A stretch of DNA of 64,000 nucleotides, from contig OX104134.1 of NCBI GenBank assembly GCA_944470555.2, positions 67,450,678-67,514,677 on the forward strand, read 5' to 3'. The number at the start of each line of letters is the position of its first letter. The first letter of the stretch is position 1. Positions 11,575 to 24,100 of the stretch are shown here, in pieces. The translations under genes and the position numbers were made by a program. The notes under the pieces were generated by a model. That model saw nothing but the letters and a program-made list of their open reading frames with translations. It did no database searches and was not told the DNA's origin. Source of the stretch: Heterobilharzia americana. Its lineage: Eukaryota > Platyhelminthes > Trematoda > Strigeidida > Schistosomatidae.

Positions 11575-11960
11575 AAAGCTCCACTGTGCTGCTATACAAA
11601 GAAGGCATCTCAAAAGTGTTACTAAGAATTCTGAATAAGGCTGGAACTGTGGTCGTACTGAAACTCACAAACTCACTTGGAAACAAGACTTGTAGACTGA
11701 AAATTACTACTGATTCAATGAGACAAAATAATTTAGTTTACCGAATCTCTTGCACTGACTGCGTGGTCAAATATGTAGGTGACAGTAGTCAACCACAGTC
11801 ACTTAGGCTATGTGAGCACAAAAGCTTAGCTAAATCAAGCTTTGTAGACCCTAGTAAGTCAAAGAATTTGGAGAAAAGCCTGACTATAGTTGTGCTTGCA
11901 AGCGCGAAACAATTACACTGTAGAATGGAACAGAATGGTACTATTGAAAAATAACTTAGT
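11575..11960 (+). pseudogene. Penelope-like GIY-YIG endonuclease fragment
   Basis: A 122-codon frame (11586-11954). The central part reads NNLVYRISCTDCVVKYVGDS and then QPQSLRLCEHKSLAKS. This fits a GIY-YIG nuclease core: Y-x-I-x-C-x-x-C, then YVG, then an Arg/Leu and EHK block. In Penelope-like retroelements this domain nicks the DNA target for insertion. The usual Thr-Gly-Arg after YVG is replaced (DSSQPQS) and the catalytic Arg position is uncertain. The reverse transcriptase expected upstream is absent, so this is a truncated, probably inactive fragment. The bases before the core match the fragment at 2,100-2,300. Confidence 0.7.
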
Positions 11961-13662
11961 TAGTTGAAAGCACAGATGGATAACAGCAACTTCATCTGTC
12001 AAGTTAACGTTAAATATATCCGAAAGGAACAATTCGCTGCCTTTTCCGCATACACAGAAAATTCCACTGCCCGTTATAAGAACGAAAGAGAGTGAAATAA
12101 ATCTGTGTCAACTACGTCTCAAAGTTGTGCAGTTGCCGAATAGCAGTGGTGAAAACAAGCCATGTCCGGAATGTTATCCAGTAAACACTACATTTTCATA
12201 GTGTGGTATCTCTAACAGATAGACTAAAGTGGAATGAATCCTTTGAACTGACCATTCAGTGATCATGCGAACAATTTTTTTGTATCGTTCATGAAAGATG
12301 AAAACCAAACTAGGAATTGAAGTATTTTATACAAGTGTTTCCCCGTAATCTGCAACAATTTAGTAGTGTCCAGACATAATAACTACCAGATTTTGTGTCC
12401 TGTAACGAACTAAGCTCTTAGGATACTGCATCTTATCGCTTCGTTTCGTATTTTTGAGGTCCTATAACCTGTAGTATGAGTGCAGGTTTGCCTTTTTCTT
12501 ATACCGATCCATACACAGCTAGTTACGGAAGAAACTATTCCTCATGTGGGTGGTTTTTGATTTCTAGTATATTCCAAAGTCCCTACCTACGCTCACTGCT
12601 AATAAGTTCAGAAAACAATATTCCAAAGTATTGTCATGGTATGAGGCTTTTGAAGCTAACTGGGACTTCCTTAATCATGATAATGTATGATGCATGGTGA
12701 TGGACTGTGGCATGTCATGACTGTTAACACATCAAAATTTCAGCCGTAGAAGCTACAACTGTTACTGAAATCGTTAAAGTCCTCCTTCTAAGCCCTTACA
12801 GCACTGAGTTACACTTATCAGCATGTAACGAATCCATACAGTTCACAAACTTCCTTGCATATTACCTAGTAATCTTCCAAATATATACAACTGACGTGAG
12901 ATATGTAGGTATGAAGTATTTTCTTCAGTTTTACACTAAATCGCACAAAGAAGTGATTAAAATTCATTCTGGTGGAATTTATGAAGAAGTGTACTACTCA
13001 TATAACGAGACCCTGTACGAGTAAATTATTATTCTTAGTCAAAACAAAATTTCGAATTTACGCAGCCAAGTGAACTGCAATCTAATGACTTCCTCACCCA
13101 AAAGTTTTACTGTACAATGATATATCCACAAAAATTATGAGATACCTGAACGATCAAAGTGTTTAAGGACAAAGATCAAAGTAATGCATGGAAGACAAAA
13201 ACGCTCCATAAATGTATAGAAAGAAATAGCCCCGAAAGTATGAGCTAACACTTTGCAAGTGTCACATTCAAAATTTAAAAAGTTTATTTCTTCTTATGAA
13301 AAAGGTGAATTATTGTAAAGTCTTCATTTAATAAGATCAAATTATCAAAAGTCACACGCCCATCTATGCACTTTAAATGCATTTAAATGGTGCGCAAGTT
13401 ATTCAAAAATATCTTGAAGTCACTTATTTCAAAAACAGTTTTACAAATTTTGAGATAATTTCACATGGCAAATAAAATTGGAAGGGTCTGCGGTTTGAAA
13501 GTAATTTTCAGATTATAGTAAAAAGAGAATTAACTGAATTATTGCAAGACGTTTGACGTCCTGAAACAAATCTTAACATCAAAGCCTCAACAAAGACAAT
13601 CAAGAGGAAATATAAAATTTCGCACAATATCAAGAAACCTCGCAAAGTTTACTAGTTCACTA
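11961..13662. other. AT-rich stretch without recognised genes
   Basis: The longest frame is 74 codons (12476-12700, plus), with no motif. Nothing else is recognisable up to the 5' end of RTE copy B. Confidence 0.45.
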
Positions 13663-13925
13663 GTTTACCGGCTGGTATTAAGCCCTAACAAAGAGGGAAG
13701 ATTGAACAGAAGACTAGCAACCCTACCCCATAAAACCAACCCAATCACTAAAAAACTTCAAAGTACAGAAAAGTATACCGATAAAAACAAACTTATTCCT
13801 CGTTGAAATCGGGAAGATGGAAGGACGCCGGTTGGTGAATGCCTTCGAGAGGCAAATTAGCCGATGTGTCTCCGATTCTCTCGATGATAGCAAACGTAAG
13901 CATGGGGACATGGAATGTCTGAACA

Positions 13926-14578
13926 ATGTTTGAAGCCGGTAAAGCTGCACAGATTGCCAAAGAAATGAGAAGATATAGCACAGAAGTGCTGAGAATCCGC
14001 GGGAGAAGATGGAATGGAAGTAGACTCTCGAAAATACAAACTGGAAAGTCAGTAATCTACTCCGATATTGTCAACCAGACGACAACCACGAGCTCATCTG
14101 GTTTCGGAGTGGCCATCATGATGTCCCCCTCACAAGAGCATCGAAGGCTCTCTCTCTCTCATGCAGTGGAAACCGATCTCCTGCAGGATCATGGTAGCAT
14201 GATTCAACTCAAAAGGAAGGAAAGTCACAATTATACAGTGCTACACCACGCACCTGCAAATAACGCAGATCAGGAGAAGAAGGAGGAGTTCTACAGCTAA
14301 CTGCAATCAGTAATGAACAAGATCCAGCCCCGGTTGCCGACATCAAAATTCCAATGGACGACATGAATGCCAAACTGCGAGCAGACAACACGGGGAGAGA
14401 ACTGATCATGGGTCGAGAAGCACTGGGTGAAATGATGAGTGAAAATGGAGAACTGTTTGCAGACTTCTGCGCATATTTATCATGCCAATTTACTTGCTTT
14501 TGGCTAGCAGAAAGGTCTAGGACGAGCATTTCGTCCATAGATAATAAATATTCAGGTAATATGGAGGCCACTCGATGA
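13926..14578 (+). pseudogene. RTE endonuclease remnant, copy B
   Basis: Bases just before 13926 encode TWNV, then a TGA stop, then TMFEAGKAAQIAKEMRR, the conserved start of the RTE AP-like endonuclease. Frame 13926-14300 continues through RWNGS and SQEHRRLSLSHAVETDLL to EEFYS. Frame 14354-14578 has MDDMNAKL...NTGREL and NGELFADFCA before running into the internal duplication. The IHKATW/QIDHI blocks follow out of frame near 14,640-14,740. The stop, frameshifts and duplication make it non-functional. Confidence 0.8.
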
Positions 14579-15386
14579 AATGAACGAGAATGCAGAACTG
14601 TTTGCAGACTTCTGCGCATTCAACAATTCGGTGAATAGAGGCAGCGTGTGCGAACACGCAGATATTCACAAGGCAGCGACATGGATTTCATCAGGCACCA
14701 GGACACACTAAAAGTCAGATTGAATACACATCAATTTTGAGCAAGTGGAGACGCAGCCTACTGGACACAAGATGAGATCGAGGAGAGGAGTAGATGTAGG
14801 TTCACACCACCCACTATCTAGGGCAAGAAACCTACCTGCAAAATCAAGTTGAGAGCCTTCAAAGAAGAAGCTTGTGATAGACCACAGTTCAAGTTCCACA
14901 CCCACCCAAAACAGAAACCGAACTGAAGGACAAAACTACAAAGGACATCTTGACATCAGTCAGTCATCAGGACAAAACGGAAGATATTGAACAACATCGC
15001 GGAATAAACCTGAGTGGAAGAACACTGGAATTCCGTGGAAGAGATGTGGAAAGAAACTTGCATAACCGTGTTAGGAAGGAAGAAGAAGCGGTAAGTCAAG
15101 GAATGGACCTCGACGGATCTCGACATGGAAGCTGATAGAGGAGGAAGAGGAAGGTGGTGATGGTGAAGCATAAGATAAAGCAGTGCAAAGATGAACAACG
15201 AAAGGAGGAATTGAATGCAGTGTATAAAGCACTACACTGGACAAAGAAGTGAATGAGAGTGCACGGAAAGACAAAAGACACTTCTACAACACACTTGCAA
15301 GTGAAACAGAACAGGCTGCAGGTAGGAGACACATGACAACATCATATCAAATAACCAGGTCACTATCTGGGAAGAGATGAACTCAG

Positions 15387-16395
15387 ATGAGACCAGTGAA
15401 AGGTGGTGAAGAAAACCTAGTTATCAAAGAGGATGAGCAAAGGAAACGATGGGTTGACGGCTTCAAGAAACTCTTGAATCGACTACCACCACCTGAAACT
15501 CGTCCAGAAATATTCTCAACAACCACAGGATTACCAGTGAACACAGACAAAAGCAGAAGTGAAGTCCTGAACACCATAAAGTTGGTAAAAGCTGGAAAAG
15601 CAACAGGACTGGATGGAATTCCTCCAGAAACACTGAAAACAGATGCAGAGACAACAGCGGACATGTTCACTCCACTACTGCACAAGGTTTGCCAGGAAGG
15701 AAGGGGGGAAAGATACCTGCCTCCCAAACAAGGGTGGCCTACGTCTTTGCAAGAACTGGTGCGGAATCATGCTCCTGTCCACACCAAGCAGAATATTAAG
15801 CCACATCATCCTGGAGAGACCGGAAAATGCTCTGCATTCAGAGTTACTATCGGACCAAGCTGACTGGCTTCAGGAAAAACAAATCCTGTGCGAATCAAAT
15901 TGCAACGCTACGCATAATCACAAAACAGGACATAGAATGGCAGTCAACACAACTCAACCTCAACTTCATCGACTTTAAAAAGGCCTTCAACGGCGTCGAC
16001 CAACAAGTAATTTGGCAACTACTTCAACACTGCGACTTGCTACAAACCTTTATCAACCTCATTCAACAGCTATCTGCCATGCTATATGATCCTACATGCC
16101 AAGTGATCCATAATGGAAAGCTCGATGATGCTTTCGAGGTGAAGATAGGAGAAAGACAAGGTTGCCTACCACCACCGATGATCTTCTTGATTGTGGTCGA
16201 CTGGACTGGACCATGCGGCAATTCTTGAGGAGTGAGAAGGTGGAGATACGCTGTTTGACCAGTGAAAAGAGCCTAGAAGATTTGGATTTTGCCGACGATA
16301 ATTCGTGTCTAATGTTGCACAAGCTTGAAGGTTTACAGGCGGAGAGTAACAAGTTGTCGGAAGGGACGGGGAAGGGAAGACGGGACTTCAGATGA
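15387..16395 (+). pseudogene. RTE reverse transcriptase, copy B, same frameshifts as A and C
   Basis: The same four-frame layout as in copy A: 15387-15863 (GKATGLDGIPPETL block; TADMF here versus TADML in A and C), 15643-15978 (NWCGIMLLSTPSRIL), 15827-16228 (motif A FIDFKKAFNGVD, motif B ERQGCLPPPMIF) and 16162-16395 (motif C LDFADD). Apart from the Leu/Phe difference, the translated pieces are identical to those of A and C, so the disabling changes are older than the duplication or have been spread by conversion. Confidence 0.85.
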
Positions 16396-16462
16396 ACTTT
16401 GAGAAGACGGAGATGATGAAGATACTCAACGAACAACAACAACAGCAAGCACCACTCACCAT

Positions 16463-18871
16463 GAACGGGTGACATCTAATTTACTTTCGGAAGCAACTTT
16501 GCTGACGTTGTGCATTAACCCTACTACACTGAATTATGTGATGCCTAGGTATAGCTTGGTAAACTGATAACTCACTTTGGGAATCTTCTTTCTATTATTG
16601 TCCGGGGATACTATATTATCAAGTCTACTAACTCTTGCTGTGTGTAAGCGTAGGACAATTACGTACGCGAACAAGAGCCCGAACAATAACCTGCATTACT
16701 GAAAGTAGCTGCATTTCAAAACAACACAGATAGAGAAATTCAAAAAGTTAAAATTGTTTCCACAAATAATTGGGATTTAAGCGAACAGTTTAATGAATAC
16801 TACGGTGAGCAAGGTTTCCAGGACGATCATTCATGAATCACCAGCATCATTGTGATTAACTCTGAATAATATCGTTTACATTTTCCATTGATAAGATCTC
16901 AACGTCTTAAGGATTCCATTCAGATCATCCATAATTTACCTACCGGTAAAACGAGATTATTAAGACTTTCCATTGCAATTCAAGGGCCATTTGAGTGAAC
17001 AAAGAATTCTCTTTTTATAACTTCTCCTGTTTTTACACTTACACGCACATACGCTTATATGCATACCTTATCACCTTTTTTATATTTTCATACAGTTTAG
17101 AAAGTCAAGTCGGCAAAATTCTTTTGTGAGCGTTAATGGAATCAATTGTTACTGGATTTCACTGCAAAATGATTGATTATCCAAACAATTATATAGCTTG
17201 AGTAATGCTATGAGATGATAGTTTAATCAAACAATAAGGTGTTTATGAGAGTTGAATGAAGTGAACTAAGAAAGATAATATGATGCACTATAGTTTGGTA
17301 GAATGTTAATCATGTTGGGGGCAAAATAAGCCAAACAGACTTTCTCAGCTGTATAATATTATTCAAAAACTGATGAACGAAACTTTAATACTGTTGACAT
17401 ACAATTCCTTAATTTTTATGAACAACTATATAGCTTTAAGAAGAAGTTATTGAAAAGGATATTCTTTATTCACTCGAACGGCTTCTGCAACAAGATCACA
17501 ATGACTTAATGGACGGTTGAAACATTTCGGTCCAATCATTCTCAGTTTTCCTCTAGCCTAATCCTAATCCAATCAGCTGTGTGCTTCAGAAAAGAAATTG
17601 GTTAAGCATGTGCAGCATATCCAAGTAACGATAATCAAAGCACATTTGCGTCTTAAGAAACTGACTTACTTTATTAGCATCACCATAAGCCCAATCATAA
17701 TATTCTGTACTGCATGTTCTCACGAAAGTACAGCGGTTACGCAGAAATGCACATGACAGCAGCAGCAGACTTCAGTAAACATCCGAATACTAAGCTCACT
17801 ACCATCTGAGTTGACAACATCCTGATAGCCCCTATGACACCATGTAAGTTGCCAGAAGTAATCCTAGGTATTACAATAAAATCCTTTGGTATTTCTTTCG
17901 CAAATGGTTGCCGCTTCAAACTTCTCAAACTGGTTAAATTCCATCCTGAGTTTAAATATATGATAAATGCTGGGTGCAAAAACATATGTCTATGCCTCAC
18001 TGCCTGGCGAACGAAGAAGGTGTAGCGGATATAATTCGTTTCGAGAATGGAATATATGTCAGGTTAGTTGCAGGTTAGTTTTTACAAGTTCCAGTAAGCT
18101 ATCAAAGCACCATGAAATAAGAGGCCATGAAGCTATTTCAGCCTAGGTAAACCGGTTTCGCTTGCTCTAAGATGATTTCGCTCTTCTCTTATAAACTAGA
18201 TTGTCTGATGATCGAGATGTTTTCGAGTGGACTACACTTGATAACTAAACCGTTGTTAGTCCAACTAGCACACGCTAGTCTTCATTCCTGAAAACTTCAA
18301 AAAAGAAGCAGTCTGGTTTCATTGTTTCCCTGGTTTCAAATTTGCAGGAGCGTTCAAAACTTTATTAAAACCTTTGAGATTAACATGTGTTCCATTAAAG
18401 AGGCATTCAATATGGGGAAAATCAGCTTGGAATGTTTCACAAATGTGTATTACTTCAAGCTGCAACACTTTGGAGCAGTACAGAGGTATTGGGAGTTATG
18501 AGAAGACTAACAATGAGGCAGGAATACTTCATGAGGACCCAAAACAAGTAACAACTGAATAGCACCCATATGTCCATGGAAATTTGTCCTGAAATTCTCA
18601 CTTAGCGTTTCTAGATACTAGTTGTCAAAGGTTTTCAGATGCTTATCTCTAAGGATAATGTTCTCACTTATTATCTGTTAGATATCGAATACAAACTGAA
18701 CTGGCAAGAGAATGCTAGTTTTCTTCTTACAAGTGACCGAAGAGACTGCTGATAGAATTATGGAGTCAAAGTTAGCTGTTTACAGAACACTTATTAAAAT
18801 ACTAACTCACCTTTGACCTTGTGGTATCTAACGCGAAGTAACTATATGAGATTCATTTATCTTCCTAGGCG
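16463..18871. other. AT-rich stretch without recognised genes
   Basis: Overlapping small frames at 17737-18000 (minus) and 17834-18025 (plus), and a 62-codon frame at 18374, show no motif. There is no repeat shared with other parts of the window. Confidence 0.45.
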
Positions 18872-19174
18872 AACCTATCACTCAACAAATATGCAGAAGG
18901 AAGTGGGGATGGATTTGGGACTGTGTATGCACTGAGAAGGCCGACTGGAGATATCACGCGTCAGGCCTCAAGTGGAACCCTCATGGGAAGCGACTAGTTG
19001 GGCGTCCCAGTTGAGGGTGACATGGAGGAGATCATGTGAGGAGGAAATGATAGGTTGTGGGCTGTTATGGAGCCAGGTTCAAAAGATTTCAGAGAACAGA
19101 GCGCATTGGAGACGTGCTACTGAAGCCCTATGTTCCACTAGGAACTCAAGGGACAAATAATGATAATAATATCT
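18872..19174 (+). mobile_element. RTE 3'-end fragment, copy D
   Basis: Starting at aacctatcactcaacaaata, this matches the last 300 bases of copies A and C read on their own strand. Markers are the gcagaaggaagtggggatgg block, the gagaaggccgactgg block, ccctatgttccactag, and a tail acaaataatgataataatat like that of copy A. The copy is clearly more diverged than A-C are from each other. The short 5'-truncated form with an intact AT-rich tail is what target-primed insertion normally leaves. Its small frames (18972-19160, 19057-19257) are not genes. Confidence 0.75.
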
Positions 19175-21999
19175 TACTATGCACACAGCGGCCAAATACT
19201 GCATCTTTTTCTTGTTTTCCCTTCATTTTGTTTCTTATGAAACCTTTCTTTAAGTAGTTTGCGAAGTAAAATACAACCGTTTCGTATTTCGTGTTCATGT
19301 TAGCTTCAAACTAACCATCTAGGTACTTTGTTAGATGTTTTATCAGTTCCCTCTCTACTTCACTTATTTTCATTGACTTCGTGAAATTTGAAGGCATAAT
19401 CTTGCTAAATGTTGTCATCATGTATTTGGTATTTACGTTACCGTTAGATCACGTATCAGTTCACTGTCCCTTCCTCATCTCAACCACTTTGTATTAATAA
19501 TGAAAACGAACAGCGAAAATCTGACACCAGCATACCGTTTTTAACTACAATATACATCCTGGACTGATAAGTTTTATAAACTTATTTGGGTGAATAACAT
19601 GAAATACCAAGTTAACAGCAACTTAAGGTGGGTTTCTATGGTTGTTATCGAGAATTTACATTTTTTTAAGACATGCTGTAATAAGAGAGTCCATTAAGGT
19701 TTAAGATAAGCACGACTGTTTTTTCGAAAACTTTCATCACCACCACTCACTTTATATAAATTAGACCATCCGCTGCATGGTAACTAAGCCTAAAAGTCCC
19801 GACAAAGTGTATATATTTACAATATTAGGAAACAAGTGTGATTCAAATATTAAGGGGTGAATACCCTGCCAGCCTTAAACTTTTTGCAGCTAGATCAACC
19901 CCAGTTTGGTCAAAGTTAAAATAACTCAGTCGGGGGCTAGAGATTCTAAGTGAAGAACAATATCATTCTGTCATTTGAACTTTAGATGACAGTAGCAGTC
20001 GGCAACTGTAGCGAAACGTCCCATCTCACCATAATAAGAATCGAAAAAGCTGAACAACGACAGCAGTAACAATAAACATAGTACAGAAACTGTCATAACA
20101 TACACGCAATAATTAAGTGCAGAGGAATGAGACTCCGCTATTTACATAAAATTTCAAACTATGCAGAGAAACATGAAGTAGACATTCCCTATTACTCACT
20201 CTTTCTTCATGTAGGACCGGCTGCAAATAAAAATTCGAATGTGAATGGTGGCGACTACTAGCTCCCGGTGCTTTGTAGAAAAGTAGTGAATAAGAACTTA
20301 TCCGCTGATCCAAGTCAAGAAACAGACCATGTTCTTTATTTATGATGTTAATAACGACAGAATTCCATTAATACTAACACAACGGTTACCGATACATCCG
20401 TACATACGGCCCAGCAACAAAACATGCAAATAACGTGAAACTGAGACTTAGTAGAAGGTAGAATGATGAATATTCAGTCAGGATATCCTGACATATGTAA
20501 GGGTATGCAAAAATAAATAACACATGAGGGTTGCACCATAAAAGTAGTCGGATTTCACTCATTTTTAAATGACTGCTACACTATTCAATCAATAACTTGC
20601 ATGTATTATATATGACATTGCACTGTGCTACCTCTAAAAATATAATGGATATAACTCATTAATCAAGACATTATAGAAGCAGAAAGTACGTCTTCAAAAA
20701 GCACTACGTAGATCAAAAAATTCATTTATGTGTTTGCGACCCAATTCACTTACGGATAAGGCTGGCTTCATTGAAGCAACACTTTACATTGCAAATCCTA
20801 GTGAAAACAGACAAACAATTCAAATGTGCTGCACAAAAGTCAAAAAAGTAAAACGTCTATTCGTATTCAATATCTAATGTCGATGTCACCACTCTCTGTA
20901 AAACAGTTGATCTTTCAAGCTCTTTTATAGGTTCGGTGAAATGGTTTTTGATTTCTCCTGAATTCTAATACAGTACTAATGATACCTGTTGTACTCAGTT
21001 AACGTTTATTTTTTGTTAGGGTAGGGGGAGATGCTTACTTTTTCTTGAAAGCATGCTTTTTCCAAGATCTCAGAAAAACCGTTTTACGAGACGGCCTTTA
21101 AGACCTTACAGAAGGAAATAAATAGATTTTGAGGGCTACTGGATTTGAGCGACTTAGGACAGAAACGAAAAATAGTAGTAGGATAGGAGTAATGATGACA
21201 AAGGGAATCTGGTAAACTGTGCGGTCAAACGGGTTAAGATGGGTGAGTTAATATGAAGCGGTTAGAGGTTTGAGCTGTCTTATCAAAAAAGGTGGCAAAA
21301 AGAGAGAATCGACACCGTGACTTAAGGCGTTCAGTGGACTATTAAGATACCAGTTCGTCTCTTCTGTCTTATGCGTATCCTAAATACATATAAACACTAT
21401 AACACCGCTTATTAATACAAGATCTCAAAAGTTACCGACAGATAAATCAGTCGTCAATTCAGGTGTTAGTGCATCTCAGAGGCAGCAGACCTAAGTAGAG
21501 AAGAGGTGATCGTATCTGAGCTCACTTGAATACTGCAGCAGTAACCACCGGATAAATCCAACTACTCAGGATATCGTAAGCGGTCACTATGACGCCATAT
21601 TTGTCGCGGCAATCAGGAGTGTACTGATTAAAACCACCCAGCAAGTTTACACATTGCTTTCCTTAATATTCTTTCTTCAAAGTATCGGTAATATATCCAT
21701 AAGCGATCAGGGAGTCCCATCATGAACCTCTAGTTTAAGTGGTATTTATGTCCCTTGACAAAAAGAGCTCCCACAAAACATCAGATGACTGGCTTTGCCC
21801 AAGTCGCTGTAATACGTAGATCTTCTCGACATCTGCTTGGTTTGGCCAGGCATCCAGGTTTTTCCCAAACAGTGTATGGGTACGCCGGTACCGCAAGATA
21901 GGCGCAGGACTCTCAACGACTCAGGATGATGAAACCCATCGTATTTTGCTCACAGTTAGATGCTGACTGGTTGTCTTAAGCCAATCTCCTTAGTGCCTC
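19175..21999. other. Stretch without recognised genes
   Basis: Only one frame above 60 codons (20113-20313, minus), without motif. A gatgac...gcgaaacgtccc stretch near 19,985-20,022 was inspected as a possible ribozyme and not accepted (see rejected list). Confidence 0.4.
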
Positions 22000-24100
22000 G
22001 ACGATATCTCACTACTATCAATGGCTTAGTGTCAACAGCCCAAAACAGGAGTTAATATCTCAGACCTCAAAGAAGGTAGTTAATAAACAATGACGATAAT
22101 AAAGGCTCCGGCTGGCCCCTTCTTAAATGATGAGGAATGACGTTATACAGGTGTCGCATAATCTTTTGACAACGCAGATACATTTTTAGCCTCTGAAGTA
22201 ATCCTCTTAGGAGACAATTAGCTTTCAGTACCCAAAGAAGCGACTTCACGACGTAATAAACTACTAGATGATATGCAGAGAATTATTGGCAAGTCACGAT
22301 TCTCCCCGAGGAAAATCGGTTGGGCTTTCAATATGCAGAACTCAAATAAGTTAAAGATTCGTTGCACTATCCGTGAGCTGTGTGGCCCACCACGCCAGAA
22401 ACTCCAACACGACCTGTATCGAGCAGATGGAATAATATGTTACCGAAAAGGGTCTGAGCTGCTGAGGGGTTATAAAAAGTTTGAGCCTTGTAGATTCGGG
22501 AGAATCTTAGGCACCTAAATCCCACTAAATCTTCAGTAATTGAGAGTGTTCTATTGACATTACCCAAAGAGTGTGTTACTGCCGTGTCTGTCCCACTGCC
22601 AAACGTTTTCAGTTATTCGCTTCTCTGGCGCTGGTTATCCTATGAGTGGCGATCACCCCTTCACTGAACTCCTTGCCTCCAAGCATGGCCTACGTTCCTC
22701 GTCTATCCTTGTGTAAAAATTACTGAAGGGGTATTAGATCACTTTTATCGTGATCATTTATCTAAGAACCCGATTCTGCTTGACTATCACCAACAGATTT
22801 TGCCTCGCATGCCACACCATCAACCGGTCTATAGCTTGAAACAGGTGGACTTTCCTTTGCGGGCAGGACAAATACTGGCCCATTTTATGTCTCTGTGGTG
22901 CTGGTCAGCCTATATGGTGATATGCGGTGTGAGAGGCCTCAGCTCAAAGGCGTGAATGGAAAGTAACTCAGTTGGTTTAGACCTCGCCTCACTAACTGCT
23001 GACAGGTAGTTACGGCTGACCACTCTCAGACTAAGTGGTTCTCACTTATCTGTGGGGTGCTTGAAGTTTCGTCATTTGCTAACTGCTGGTTACTAAGCTC
23101 CTGAAAATAACACACCTGAAACCTCGAAAGCCTTGGCATAAAGATTATCTCAAGATTTGGATTGACGTATATTTCTGTCTTCCAGCAGTAAGTATATGGA
23201 ATCCAGAACCAAACCAGTTGAGGCCAGCTCTCTTTCAACACCATGGAGCTCAAGATTGTGGTGGTAGGAGATTAGAGATCTTATTCTAGTTCTTGCTACC
23301 AGTCAAACATTGAAGATCTTAGGGTGATACTCGGAGATATATTGCAGTTTCTGGCCTTCTTCGATTCTCACTGGGCGAGGCATGAAGTCCTGGAGTTTCT
23401 GCTTAGAGATCTAAAAGGATCAACCTAGAGTTTATTTACATCAGTATATTTTCGTCTACGCCAAGAATAAAGTTGCTTTTTTATGCCCCCCCAAACGACA
23501 TTAGACATGGTTACTATGGAATGGTTTTGAAAAAGAGGCAGTAAGCTAACCATGGTGAAAACCCAAACTAGCCCCTTTTACTTTGCAGTCGGCGAAATAC
23601 AGGCCAATTTCAGGCTCACTGTACCGTCAAAATGTCGTCTACGGTGTCTTGCATCTTGACAGATTTCTCTTGGGATTCCACTTTCCACAAATGAGGTATC
23701 GATATGTAAAAACAAAGCATGAGAGGGCACGAACAAAAGCCTTTGCCAACTTCTGTATGACCAAGCTCACCAAGCTGCGGGATTACACATCCGAGAAAGC
23801 TTATACGGCTGCTTTTCATGCTTTTGAAAGAGGTCATGTCAGAAGCTAGTAAGGCCTTTGCTCAGGCTCAGGAAAAATACGTCGACGATAGCACCAGATC
23901 TCAGCGTGTTATCCACTTGTCAAGGACCACCATACGTTAGCGAACACCAGACTTGCTCCTTTCCAAGCGCAGCTAGGCCTTAAGTGTCGCATCCTTTCGA
24001 TGCAGTTTCTTTCTGACATGGTGATCCGCTCGCTTGTTTATCATCTTCAGTGCAGCCGTGGGTAACGCTGTGGGTAAATAGGCAAATAAACAAATATTTT
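22000..24100. other. Unidentified, less AT-rich block with small frames
   Basis: Base composition rises in GC relative to the DNA on its left. Two plus-strand frames stand out: 22273-22518 (81 codons, Lys/Arg-rich) and 23583-23849 (88 codons, containing KHERARTKAFANFCMTKLTK). Neither could be tied to a family. The block may be decayed transposon DNA, since the recognised Gypsy and BEL regions of this window have a similar composition, but no motif proves this. The bases gtaactcagttgg near 22,964 resemble a tRNA A box, without a matching B box. Confidence 0.3.

Larger units (their letters stand above)
13663..16462 (+). mobile_element. RTE-clade retrotransposon, copy B (5' end kept, 3' end missing)
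   Basis: A plus-strand copy, inverted relative to A and C. Homology to copy C begins at gtttac (13663; complement at 30,824). Because both copies start at this point, it is probably the true 5' end. Homology stops at ctcaccat (16,462), just after the C-terminal FEKTEMMKIL region. About 0.7 kb of 3' sequence, including the microsatellite tail, is absent and replaced by unrelated DNA. Loss of the 3' end with a retained 5' end is the reverse of normal RTE truncation, so deletion or rearrangement after insertion is likely. It shares all frameshifts of A and C and carries a TGA just before MFEAGK. Confidence 0.85.

Noticed and set aside
19985..20025. Second hammerhead-like string: agatgac...gcgaaacgtccc
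   Set aside because: Two of the seven CUGAUGA core bases are wrong and no proper stem II pairs between the two core parts.
22940..23010. tRNA-like A box (gtaactcagttgg) as a second SINE
   Set aside because: No B box or shared tail follows, so the match is not enough.
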